Shown here piece by piece: positions 10,801 to 21,216 of a stretch of 64,000 nt of DNA (the stretch's first letter is position 1; each line of letters starts with the position of its first letter). The notes beneath the pieces were generated by a model. It saw only the letters and a list, made by a program, of their open reading frames with translations. It was not told the DNA's origin and did no database searches. The DNA lies in contig CAUJLY010000004.1 in the NCBI GenBank assembly GCA_963281155.1, positions 2,852,001 through 2,916,000 on the forward strand, read 5' to 3'. The stretch is from Rhabditophanes sp. KR3021. Taxonomy: Eukaryota; Nematoda; Chromadorea; Rhabditida; Alloionematidae. The position numbers were made by a program, and so were the translations under genes.

Positions 10801-12692
10801 TTGAGCTGTAACAGTAATAAATGCATTAGTATTGTGTATTGGGATACATTTTTAACTTTTCAATAATTGTTTAAACTCCAGTCACTGCATACCTATTGTT
10901 TGAAAACCCCGATGATTGTGAATTTAGAGAAGTGTATGTAAGAACAACAACAGAATATCAATACTTGGAGTGCAGAGGCTATTATGGAAAGCCATAATGC
11001 TTTTCTAATCATTTGGAATATAGAAATTTTGATGGTCTATTCAAGCCGCAGAATAACTAAACTCACGATCAGCAGTTGACATCAAAAAGGAACTGGGTGG
11101 AAAGGATAAATCTATTTTCTATAAAAAGCCCTGCAACGTCTATCGGATGATACATCCACATATCACTGAAGATGAATGGAAATTACTTAAGCTTGCCAAG
11201 AAACACGTTCCGTATGTTGATGAGAGTACACACATTACAGACGGAATCACAATGCTTGTGGTGGACTACAATAGAGCATCTAAGCGGGAGTTTTTGTTTA
11301 ATAACAAGGAAAAGGCAATGCACAAAGTCAAAGATATCTTAATCGACTACTGCAAAGACAATATCACAACAATAACTCCGCGGACCAACTTATGATATCG
11401 TCATTAAACTGCTTCAAGAAAGAAAAGATGAAGTCGCAAAATTAATCTTCTAAGAGTTTTTAGATGCTGATCAACGACTTAATTTAGGAAAGTCTCCATA
11501 ATTACTAATTTGCCAATTTTATCTATATTTTTTACCCCCTCTTTAATTTAATGAAATACTTGCCAGTTGCTCGATGATTAACGAATTTCTTTTTAATACC
11601 ACCAGCTTCATTCAAGGTAATCAGATAATCAGCTTTCCGGGGATGCCAATCATAACTAATAGTCATTGAGTCGGGATTAATTGGAATTGGGAAAATCACA
11701 AATGGATTCTTTTTGCAATGATCAGCATATTCTTCAATCATTTGGGAAGCAGATATTTCGTTCAGATTTTTTAAATTTTTAAACATTTCTTCCCTTTTTG
11801 CATTTATTGCAAAATTGTTGTTTGAATTTGTCAACAAATTCATGATAGTCTTTCCTTTATACAAAAATGTTAAATCATAGTTTCTGTTTTTATTCCATTC
11901 TAGTTTCAATACACGGCCATTTGCTTTCTCAGCTTTAGTGATATTAACATTGATTTCATAAGCGGGCATTTTAAAATAGCGTCTATCATAAATGTTAATA
12001 TATCCATCTGTGTACATTGCTATAATTCTATCATCTTGATTCTCACCTGCAACCTTATAGCCGGGCTGAGTTAGAAGCAATTCATCCACTTTTTCTCCCT
12101 TGTTTTTAGTAGAAACTATTTTGAGAACTTTTTTACTGCAAGTGACATAAGTACTTTCATCAATCCACGAAAACCCTTTAATTTTGTCACTCAGATAACT
12201 ATTAGCAATTATGTTTGCATTTCCATATACATTCGGCTTTTCAATATCCAAGACGCTGATCCATGTATCGAAGTTATTCCGGCCATTGTTATTTGTAATG
12301 CAGGCTATTCTTTTAGGATTTTGATGGCAGTATCTCAAATTGTAAATGATATTACTTTCCTTAGTGTCGGATGTTAAACGCAAATCAGATCCAATGAATC
12401 CTAACTTTGACAAAGGATCAACGAAATGGATGACTCCTCTCGTACTGCCGTAAGCAATTAGATTTTCACTTGAAACATGGAAAGCAGTAAATATATCCCC
12501 CTTGCTGCTTTTTAAGGGTATTTCAGACTCATCCTCGTAATCAACCCACCCATTTTCTTCAGTATAGCGTTTAGTATTTTCAACAAATTTCATAGAATTG
12601 TCTTTGAAATAAATATACTTGTCGTCATCACAATTAAGCCAGTGGACGTGTGAATTATAGTGACTTTTTGAAAAAATAACTGCTTTCTTCAT
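7868..12692 (-). CDS. MIOS: MIOS, GATOR2 complex subunit
   Basis: Component of GATOR2 (with WDR24, WDR59, SEH1 and SEC13), which relieves GATOR1 inhibition of mTORC1 in response to amino acids at the lysosome. Exons are 12692-11536, 10783-9697 and 8620-7868, summing to 2,997 bases or 998 residues; the human protein is about 875. Exon 1 carries the N-terminal WD-repeat region (MKKAVIFSKSHYNSHVHW...). Exon 2 is the alpha-helical region. Exon 3 starts GDLQTTALLL and ends with the diagnostic zinc-binding cluster: CLFC, CVSCKKPLPKCSIC, then WCSNCLHGSHMKCM and CQCSC. The first junction uses the AG at 10785-10784, not the better pyrimidine-rich site 30 bases upstream, because only it keeps frame. 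Both introns (752 and 1,076 bases) hold decayed plus-strand coding sequence. Confidence 0.9.
8950..9660 (+). pseudogene. Decayed coding sequence in MIOS intron, antisense
   Basis: Plus-strand reading gives several coding-like blocks in shifting frames with stops. One follows a splice-acceptor-like site (tttatttag near 8987) and reads DYIKLSSHMVPICQAFKIG; another reads FIVEREDRKVYYFSKFDRR near 9340-9400; then comes an open frame at 9415-9669 (MDREESKMSEEEVEKVIM). Frameshifts and in-frame stops suggest a pseudogene or mobile-element remnant. It lies antisense to MIOS, like the other intronic copies, although it shows none of the family's three named motifs. Function unrecognised. Confidence 0.5.
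10880..11460 (+). pseudogene. Decayed coding sequence in MIOS intron, antisense
   Basis: Plus-strand coding debris. A block near 10885-10995 reads AYLLFENPDDCEFREVYVRT, then stops and frame changes intervene. An 82-residue open frame at 11147-11395 begins MIHPHITEDEWKLLKLAKKH. In a neighbouring frame near 11390-11450, IVIKLLQERKDEVAKLIF continues the reading. No catalytic motif is recognisable. It fills the intron between MIOS exons 1 and 2 and is antisense to the host. It does not clearly share the KHP or SILI blocks of other copies, so membership in the same family rests on position and orientation. Confidence 0.45.
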
Positions 12693-13132
12693 GGCTCATT
12701 AGTGGTTTCAGCAAATTAAGTAAACAATGTCGAGTGCATTTCTACTTGATCGCGATGCGTGGATGTCTCGAACAGAGTTTATTGGTAATCTCAATCTTCA
12801 ACCAAAAATTTATTGTATTAGCATTCACAAGGGAAAACAAAGGATTAAAACTCTATAAACGGTGTTGTTCATTAAAACTATGCAATCTTCCTTATTATTT
12901 AAAGATAACAATTCATTGAGTGATATGTGTAGAGTTGCAACAAAAGCTACTTTATACAATTATTTTTGAACTATTTGGATACAGATATTGTATTAAATGT
13001 AATTGGTTTAAAATAATTTATTTAAATAAGTGATTAGGTAAAGGCACATTAAAAAACGTATTGATACAATAATTCTAAACAACAACATATAAGTATGTAA
13101 CTTGTCTTTTAAGTATCGCAGCAGAAATTGAA
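12693..13132. other. Intergenic between MIOS and hydroxyacid oxidase A
   Basis: Contains only a 43-codon plus-strand ORF from 12728 (starting MSSAFLLDRDAWMSR), divergent from MIOS. It has no recognisable family and may be chance or an upstream exon. Confidence 0.35.
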
Positions 13133-14379
13133 TTAGATTTTGCAAACATCATGCTCCTTAACGACTAGATTTTTTGTTTTCTTCATTTCAGCAATTGAAA
13201 CCATGCCTGAGCATTTCATTGTTCTTTCGAATTCAGTTTTGAACAAATCTAAAACACGTTCAACTCCCCTTTGTCCACCAACACTCAAACCATACAAGAT
13301 TGGTCTTCCTAGAAAGACAACATCTGCTCCTAGTGCAATAGCCTTGAAGGCATCAGAGCCTGTTCGGAATCCACAATCTACAAAGACCGGAACTTTGGGG
13401 ACTATCTTATTGACGGCACTGACAATTTCAGGAAGAACTTGAATGGTTGCGGGGACGGTGTCCAGCTGACGACCCCCGTGGTTGCTCACATATATAGCGG
13501 AAGCACCACATTTGATAGCACTCAGGGCATCTTCTTCCCTCAAAACACCTTTCACGATGACAGGTAGATTTGAAACTTGTCGTATCCAGGTAATTATTTC
13601 CCATGTCAAAGAATCATCGAAATAGGCTGAATATTTCGTGTTTTTAAAAATAGCCATCGACTCTTTAGTATCTTTATCAAACATGCCTCTCATATTGGCC
13701 AAATCTAAGTCGTCAGGAAGAGAGAATACGTCCTTGCCGACCTTTCTCCTTTTGCCAGCTAGATAAACAATAAAAATAAAGAATTTAAGTAACAAATAAA
13801 TTACCTTGTGGAGTATCGACTGTTAGGACAAGTGCTTTAAATCCAGCATTGACGGCATTTACGATTAGTCTTTTTGTGATTTCTCTGTCCTTAAAGACAT
13901 ACATTTGAAACCAGAGAGTTGCATCAGGTGGAGCTTGGCATCCTAATTCAGTTGCGGAGACAGTTGCCAAAGTGCTTAGAATAAAAGGTATTTTGAACTT
14001 GTTAGCTGCCATCATAGTATCAGTTTCCCCGTCTGTACTTAAAATTCGATGAAAAGCGGTTGGGGCGATTGCGAAAGGTAATGGCAAGACGTATTTGTCA
14101 TCCCCAAGAGTGAAAGAAACACTTGTGTCAATATTCGAAACGTCTCTCATATAAAAAGGACGAATCACATAACTGAAAATGATTAAAAATACAAAACAAA
14201 ATGTAGTTGACTTACCAATTAAAAGCAGTTAGATTTCGACGGAGGGTTATTTCGGCGTCAGCACCACTCGTAATGTAATTTTTGGTGGGCACGCTCATTT
14301 TGCGAAGAGCTTCATCTTTAAAATCATCGATACAATTAAAATTGTCAAATGAAGTATCTGTTCCATTGTTTCCATTCAT
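13133..14379 (-). CDS. 2-hydroxyacid (glycolate) oxidase, copy A
   Basis: FMN-dependent alpha-hydroxyacid oxidase of the HAO/glycolate oxidase family, which oxidises glycolate-type acids to 2-oxoacids with H2O2 release, usually in peroxisomes. Exons are 14379-14216, 14172-13805 and 13758-13133, 385 residues. Family residues are present: Tyr in YITSGADAEITLRRN, LPFAIAPTAFH, WFQMYVFKDR, LVLTVDTP, the Lys of IVKGVLR, catalytic His in SNHGGRQLD, and FLGRPILYGL. The C-terminus is CKI, a weaker match to the peroxisomal PTS1 than the SKI of copy B. A 3' splice acceptor at 14387-14386 sits 6 bases before the ATG, suggesting trans-splicing. First of three tandem copies, all minus strand. Confidence 0.93.
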
Positions 14380-15057
14380 TTCTCTCTGAAGATAAAATAT
14401 CATTAAAAATGTAAGTAAAAACATCCATTAAAGTAAAAGTACTTTTCAATATTGAAGACGACGCAACCTTATTATGCATTTATTAAATCGAAATGGTAAA
14501 CTAGGTAAATTTATTATTGATAGTTCCTTCTCACATGCGCAAACTAAAAATTTAAAGTTTATAGACTAGTTGAAGAAATTTAATCATCATTTATTTGAAA
14601 GTGACGTTAGATCGAATTATCAAAGATAACTTGCAATTCTCTATTTATTGTAATGCTTACTAACAATTATCTTTTTTCAAAGGAATAATGATTTGGTCTA
14701 AGTCCTACGCACTATTAATAGATTTGTATGCTAAAAAAGTACCAACAACAAACACGTCTTTATAAAGTAAACGTTGCTTTTTGGCTCAAGCATGAATACT
14801 TTGGAAAGTCAAAATGATACTTTGCATGGAAGTGTTAATGCCTTAAACAAGATACTTTTCAAATTATGCGTGATCGTGTTCCTTTCACATATTAGCGAAA
14901 TCAAAATAGATGAATGATATCATTAAATAATTGAATACGAGAAAGAATATTTATTCAAAGAATCATTGTTAAGTAATTTGTGGAATAAAATGTATAATTG
15001 CATTAAACTAAATATCAAAATTAAAAAGCGTGTGACTCCATGTTTAACACAATGTAA
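14380..15057. other. Spacer between hydroxyacid oxidases A and B
   Basis: AT-rich; it holds the 5' flank of copy A and the 3' flank of copy B. No gene seen. Confidence 0.4.
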
Positions 15058-16290
15058 CTAAATTTTAGAAACAATATCTTCTTTAATGAGCAATTGCTTT
15101 GATGCTCTGGCCTCAGCAATTGAAGTAACACCAGCCAATTTCATTGCCACTTCGAATTCAGATTTTAGAATATTTAAAGCATGAGTCACACCTGCTTCCC
15201 CACCACATGTTAACCCATACAAAACTGGTCTTCCCACGAGCACAAGGTCAGCTCCTAATACTACTGCTTTCAATATATCTAATCCAGTTCTGACCCCTGA
15301 ATCAAAGAATATGGGGATGTGCTTATCACTCTTTCGTACTTCTTCGACAATTCCTGCCAGTGCTTCAATTGTAGAGATTGCGGAGTTCATTTGACGACCA
15401 CCATGGTTACTTACATAGATAGCGGATGCTCCTGATTTTATAGCTAATTCAGCATCATCACTTCTTAGTATTCCCTTTACTATAACGGGCATCTGTGAGT
15501 ACTCAATTAACCATCTTAAATCATCCCAAGTTAAGGAAGCATCAAAGTAATTTTGGGAATAAAATTGTAATCCTGATTGTCCTGTTTTAGCTTGTTCCAT
15601 TTCTGATTCCTCTCCCTTAAAATTAGCTAACTCCAGGTGGGATGGCAATTGAAAATTATTTCTGGCCTCAGTGCGTCTCTTGGCAAACCTATATCAAAGT
15701 ATATGTCACTTTTATGTATAACAAAATAACTAATTACATACACAGGTGTGTCAACCGTCAAAACCAAGGCTTTGAATCCAGCAGCTTTAACTTTCTTTAT
15801 TAATTTTTTTGTGACTTCTCTATCTTTAAAAATGTACAACTGAAACCATAAGATGGTGTTTGGGAAAGATTGTTTTGCTATGTCTGTCGCAGAGACAGTT
15901 CCCAAAGTACTACATATCATAGGCAAATTTGCTTTGGAAGCAGCTCTAACAGTACTAATCTCACCATCACCTGATGCGAGTTTGTGAAAGGCTGTTGGAG
16001 CCAATCCGATTGGACAGGGAAATGTCATAGTCTCTTTCCCAAGGTTAAATGATGTGCTCAAATCAACTGAAGATACATTCCTCAAGCAAAATGGTCTTAC
16101 TAAAAATCTGAAAGCGAGTTTTTATGAGAAGTTTACTAGAAAAAGAAATGTACTTTTTGAAGGCATAGATATTTCTGCGAAGTGTTTCCTCTGAGTCTGA
16201 TCCACTCAAGTAATAGTCTCTAGCACTTTTAGGCAATAGTTTATATGCTCTCTTCTCTAAATCATCAATACAAACCAAATCGTTCAACAT
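15058..16290 (-). CDS. 2-hydroxyacid (glycolate) oxidase, copy B
   Basis: Same family and fold as copy A. Exons are 16290-16154, 16107-15742 and 15688-15058, 377 residues. Both junctions match those of copy A in position, so the gene arose by tandem duplication with its introns. Conserved features include YYLSGSDSEETLRRN, CPIGLAPTAFH, ILWFQLYIFKDR, LTVDTPV, MPVIVKGILR, the active-site SNHGGRQMN and LVGRPVLYGL. It ends in SKI, the same tripeptide as human HAO1 and a functional PTS1 there, so peroxisomal import is likely. The second donor is best placed at gtatgt (15741), which restores PVFAKRR. Confidence 0.93.
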
Positions 16291-16434
16291 CGTTAATAGA
16301 AAGTATATAGTTAGCAACTAATAATAATAGTGTTTTTATCATTAATGAATGTTTATCTATTTGTTATCATTTAAATCATAAATTGTTTTCTCGTTTCAAA
16401 TATTAATTTATCTTTTTAGTAGTGTTGATATCAA

Positions 16435-18345
16435 TCAAAACTTTGAGACAATTTCCTTTCGAATGATCATATTTTTTTCACTTTTTAGTTCCGTAATTGA
16501 CTTCATTCCTGCTAATTTCAAAGCCGTCTTAAATTCAGATGTCAAAAGATCCATCACACGTATTCCTCCTTCTTTACCACCAACAGCTAGTCCATATAAA
16601 ATCGGTCTTCCAATACAAACTAAATCAGCTCCAAGGTAAATAGCTTTTAAAACGTCAGTCCCTGCTGTAAAACTTCCATCAATGAGTATAGGAACTCTTT
16701 TGTTGACAACTCTTGCGATTTGAGGCAAAGCATCCATAGTAGACATACAATGATCTAGCTGTCTCTAAAATGTTTTATTACGCACAAATTGGTTAAGTTG
16801 ACTTACTCCACCGTGGTTAGAAACATAAATCCCCGCAGCCCCAGCTAGAATAGCAGACTCGGCGTCTTCTCCTCTCATCAAACCCTTAATAATAACTGGC
16901 AACCCAGCAATATCTTTCAACCACTTGACCTCCTTCCATGTAATTGATGAATCAAACGTGTTGGCAGTAAATTTATTAAGATCACCAGTACCTTCTCTGT
17001 CACCAAATTTAGAACTTTCGAAATTACCCAAATGTAAATTGGATGGTAATTTAAATTTATTAACTAAATCAACTCTCCTTTTGCCCATTTCCGGTGTGTC
17101 GACAGTCAAAACAAGTGCCTTAAAACCAGCTTTTTTGGCTCTTAAAACTAAATCTCTTGTAACTTGCCGGTCTTTATAAATATATACTTGAAACCATAAA
17201 GTCGTACCAGGCGTTGCAGATTCAGCTATTTCTTCAAGAGATGCGTTGCTCATAGTCGAACAAATATAAGGAATATTAAATTTGTTTGCGATTTCAACGG
17301 TATCTAATTCTCCTAGAATACAAGTTTTGTTAATTTGTAAATTTAAATTTGTGATTTAACAATGCATTATCAAGATTTCACATCAAATTTTGCTGTAAGA
17401 CGATTTATATTTAGTGTTTTAATGAACTGTCGTCCATATTTATGATGTTGGAACCAATTAAACAAATCTGAGTACATTTTTTGTGGATATTCTACCAGTG
17501 TCGGGAAGTACAAAAGTCTCTTAAGCCATCTATCTGCACGATCCATTTTTTACTAGTTAAAAACAAAAATCTTTTATCGAACTCATCACAGACGCTGGAC
17601 ATGTTGACCCGACTTCCAAAGTTTCTTAAATGTACTTATTGTGAAGTTAGTTTTGTTAATAAGTATCATGCAGCAACGTCACTTGCAATGGACTTAAAGC
17701 TTTACATGAGCTTATTTGATTGGAGGAAGTTTTTTGAAAGAAACATTTAAAACTACAGATGACGAAGAAAGTGACTCTAAAGGGGAACCTATGGCTGTTT
17801 ATGATTTGAGGATGAATGGTTTACACCTCATCGTCGTGCATACTTGCAGTACAAAGATTTGATATTAATATGAAAGAAAGTTATCATTTCAATGCATGTG
17901 AAATTGTCAATATTTTAGTTAGAAAAGTGATTGATACTAGACTATTTGTGCAAGTAATTTTTAACTATATTTAATTAACTTTTTATAATAAACATTTGTC
18001 TTCTTTTATTTTTAAATTTTGATTACCTCTCTCACAAACTAATTTATGGAACGCTGTTGGTGCTATTGCAATGGGACTCGGAAATTTGAAAATATCATTT
18101 CCCAATTTTACAGTTACTGAGTGATCTACATTTGATACATCTCGAAAGCAAAATGGTCTTATCAGTAATCTGAAATTGTCAATATAGAAATACTTGATTT
18201 CTTTAGCTTACTTTTTAAAAGATTCCTTGTTTCTTCTTAAGGTTGTTTCAGAATCAGCTCCACTTCTAATATAGTCCCGAATATCTCTTGGGAGTTTATG
18301 TAAAGCCTCAGCTTCTATTGCTTCAACGCATTGCATTTCATTCAT
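16435..18345 (-). CDS. 2-hydroxyacid (glycolate) oxidase, copy C
   Basis: Third tandem copy. Exons are 18345-18212, 18169-18027, 17312-16807 and 16764-16435, 370 residues. It keeps the first junction of A and B, then has two introns they lack: a 714-base one after LVCERG and a 42-base one inside the active site, between SNHGG and RQLD. It lacks the A/B intron after VDTP, where its reading runs straight into EMGKRRVDLV. Active-site residues are intact (IRSGADSETTLRRN, TLWFQVYIYKDR, VIIKGLMR, SNHGG/RQLD). The C-terminus SKF departs from PTS1, so location may differ from copy B. The 714-base intron holds antisense coding debris. Confidence 0.9.
17460..17960 (+). pseudogene. Decayed coding sequence in oxidase C intron, antisense
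   Basis: Plus-strand fragments broken by stops and frame changes: FFVDILPVSGSTKVS near 17480, ELITDAGHVDPTSK near 17580, a cysteine pair block FLKCTYCEVSF near 17625-17660, and EPMAVYDLRMNGLHLIVVH near 17785-17845. The YDLRMNG block resembles [19 protein letters not shown] in the collagen IV intron copy (about 59,800), and LKC-x-YC resembles LKCDYCGATF in the SURF4 intron copy. These link it to the dispersed family. Antisense to its host gene. Confidence 0.6.
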
Positions 18346-19539
18346 GTTGTTAAGTGTAAAGTAAAGTTTGTAATTGAATGTACTGAATCAATAAAAGACA
18401 ATTGTCAATCAGTCTAAATTAGGTAATTACAATAAATAAAATCACAGAGTTAAGGATACTAAAAAGTTAGACATTTTAGAAAACTATATATCGCTTAGCA
18501 AGATTAGATTAGCATACAAGTGTATGCTTTAACTTATAAAAATGCTTTACATTAAAGCATAAACCATAACTATTTGAAGTAATAAACTCTTAATGCATAT
18601 AAATATACAATACTTTCGATTAATTTGCCAGAGCTTCAGTTGTCGATGTCAAAGATTTATGATCAATTATGTAAATGGATATGAAATGGTAAATTCATAA
18701 ACAGACGCTGGGCAATAAGTTACAGACCAAATTCCTTGGAAGTATACATGAACTTTTCTTTTATCAAAAGGTCAAACAACTTTTTTAATAAATATATAAA
18801 AATGTGTATTAGATCAACTTTACAACAATTTAATGTAAAGTTTCTTTCTCATAAATACCAGTATTATTACGTTTGATAGTAGTTAATTGTTGGAAATGAT
18901 TAAATGTTGAACTAAATGGTTTATTTCGAAAATATACATAACCTACTGAAACCACATTTAAATATCTATCACAACTGATACATATGAATTTTATCACAAT
19001 GATACATCTGAACACCAATTCATTGAAATCACAAATGACACACATCAACACAGTTTTTGGAACCACATCAGTTTATTGAAGTCACAATTTTTTACCTGTT
19101 ATAAGATTTCCCTAAATACATTAACTCAAATTGTTTTAACCAAAAGAAGAAATGTCATTGAAGCTGTTTCAAGAGTCCTTGCTTTTATGATATCAATTAT
19201 AAATGATGTCATTAAATAAAAATTGATGTGTTGGGAATTTAATCGCTTCTAAAGTGAAACTAAACATAAAAGTGTCAAAGACACTAGAAAGCATTTACAG
19301 GGAAAATGATATGAAAATATAATATAACTTGTTCAAATAACTTAAAATCACTGGAAGGGAAAATTTCCCCTTATACATAATTAAATATTAATTGGCTTAT
19401 TTAAGTAAATATACTTATTTATTGCACAAAAATGCATTTATTTGAAACACAAAACGGTGATCTATTTACACTTGATATCTTTATGTAATCTTGTGCAAAT
19501 AAATGACCATCTTATGCATACATTTTTACACATCTGCTT
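18346..19539. other. Intergenic, AT-rich
   Basis: No supported gene. Around 18960-19060 there are loosely repeated cacaa-tgatacat-tgaa units. A 78-residue minus ORF over them (18830-19066) looks like chance. Confidence 0.4.
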
Positions 19540-19858
19540 TTATGCAATAGTTGCCAAATTAATGTTTTTGATTCTTCCACAAAAAGATAAAACTTCTTCT
19601 CCTGGCTGGTAAAGACATCGAGTATCATTGACCATATCTTCCATCTCGAAAGTATTCCCATTCTTGATACAAATCAGATAACGTAATTCCTTTAATTGCT
19701 GCGAAAATTCTTCCGGGTCTTTATCAATAAAGTACTGCAAGTAAAAATAGATTAGTATGTAGATCATACAACTTACATTGCCATCTGCGTCCACTGGTAT
19801 TTCGTTACGACTATGACTGCCAAGCAAAGTCACAAATTGGGTGAAAAATTCAAAGTTC
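19540..19858 (-). CDS. C-terminal exons of an unknown protein (partial)
   Basis: Two exons join cleanly: 19858-19777 (NFEFFTQFVTLLGSHSRNEIP...DADGN) and 19734-19540 (YFIDKDPEEFSQQLKELRYL... ending in a stop), separated by a 42-base intron (gtaagt...ttgcag). The first exon begins at an acceptor (19860-19859) with one carried base and has no start codon. Upstream exons should lie before 20075, where only about 215 bases remain before the next gene, and none was seen. It may be a truncated or nested fragment, or an alternative 3' end. I do not recognise the family; the acidic DADGN-YFIDKD run is suggestive of calcium binding but does not fit the EF-hand pattern. Confidence 0.45.
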
Positions 19859-20074
19859 CTAAATATGTGTCAAAACGTTTAAACGAATAATTCTTTTCAT
19901 GATAGTATGTTTAAAATGTTTGTAGAAACAAAAGTGAAGATTATTACAACATTTTTTATTTAATAACTTCGAAATTTAAAGAAACGAATCAAAAAGCAAA
20001 ATTGACAAAACACTGATATTACATTATATTACTTAGCATTAAAAATTGTGTGCTGATTTAATTAGGAACCAAAA

Positions 20075-21216
20075 TTAGATTCTTGCTTCATTGACTTTTA
20101 GCAGAGAGGCACCAGCGTTGATAATAGGACTTGTTGATATTTCGGTCTATAAAATAACAATAACAAATAAAACTAATAAAATACACTTACAGCAAAGACA
20201 TTGGGTGATTGTTCGGTATTAGGTTTACTGAAACTATGACCTGTTGCTTTAGCTTCTGCCGTTGCACGCATAGCTATTTCGTACTCATCTTGACTTGGAA
20301 AATCAGATACTTTTGGTACATTTACAACACTTTCAATGTCAGATAAGGGATTTTTGGAAACAGGGGAATATACGTGTTCTGCTTCAGGCGTTTGGTAGGT
20401 AAAATAAATTTTTCCATACTTTTCAAACTTACAAGTTCTTGTGCCAGTTCCGTGACTTTGATTTTCGAAATGTGCAAGTGAAATGAGAGCTTCAAAGGTT
20501 TCATTGAATCTGTTTTGGACGGCAGTTTGCATTCCATTAACCATACGTCCGATTGAACACATGCTATAGCCAGTTGTACGGTAGTTTTCGATAAAGTTGT
20601 CCATTGTTTGGTAGAGTGCTGCATCACAACACTTGTATTTTCCAATCATGAAGCAAGGATCAGCATAAACGGGCTCTTTGATGTAAGGAGCTTCAGTTAC
20701 GGGTTTAGTGTAGACAGAGGCAATAGGAGCTTGGATCGGATATGATTTTGGGGTATTATAAGTTGGAGCAGTTGGCTTGATATAACTATTTGAAGGAGCT
20801 GGGCCTGCGTTATATTGGGGTTGGAATGGAGCAACAATAGGTTGTTGGGCATTATTTTGCGGATAATTGTTCTGGGGCTGTTGTGGATAATTATTGTGGG
20901 GTTGTTGGTAATTATTTTGAGCTTGGAAGTTATTTTGTGCTTGGAAATTGTTTTGTCCCTGGTAATTATTGGGTGATGGGTAGTTATTCTGGGGCTGATA
21001 AATACTTTGTTGTTGGTAATTTACTTGAGGTTGGACATAACTAGGCTGCTGTGGAGCAATATTAGAAGTTCCGCAGCCTCCGGCAGTACAAGGATTTTGA
21101 GGAGCTCTATTGCAACCCGGCTGAGGACATCCCCAGAACCAGGCATTGGCATTATTAGAAAAGGCTACCACCAATAATGAGGCAACAATAAATTTAACAA
21201 CTATCTTTGGCAACAT
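20075..21216 (-). CDS. Secreted ground-like domain protein
   Basis: Nematode-type hedgehog-related family (ground-like, GRL), secreted and thought to act in the cuticle or apical matrix. Exons are 21216-20191 and 20146-20075, 365 residues. Residues 1-25 form a signal peptide (MLPKIVVKF...NANA). A Cys-containing stretch follows (WGCPQPGCNRAPQNPC), then a long Gln/Asn/Pro/Tyr-rich low-complexity region (about 50-170) built of NNYPQ, NNFQAQ and similar units. The ground-like domain lies at about 190-290: CCDAALYQTMDNF, then AVQNRFNETFEALIS, TCKFEKYGKIYFTYQTP. The final 24 residues come from the small second exon. The domain pattern is characteristic and is the best taxonomic clue in the window. 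Confidence 0.9.

Noticed and set aside
12728..12859. 43-codon plus-strand ORF divergent from MIOS (MSSAFLLDRDAWMSR)
   Set aside because: Too short and without a recognisable family; kept only as a note in the intergenic entry.
18830..19066. 78-residue minus-strand ORF
   Set aside because: Runs over loosely repetitive AT-rich sequence and shows no coding character.
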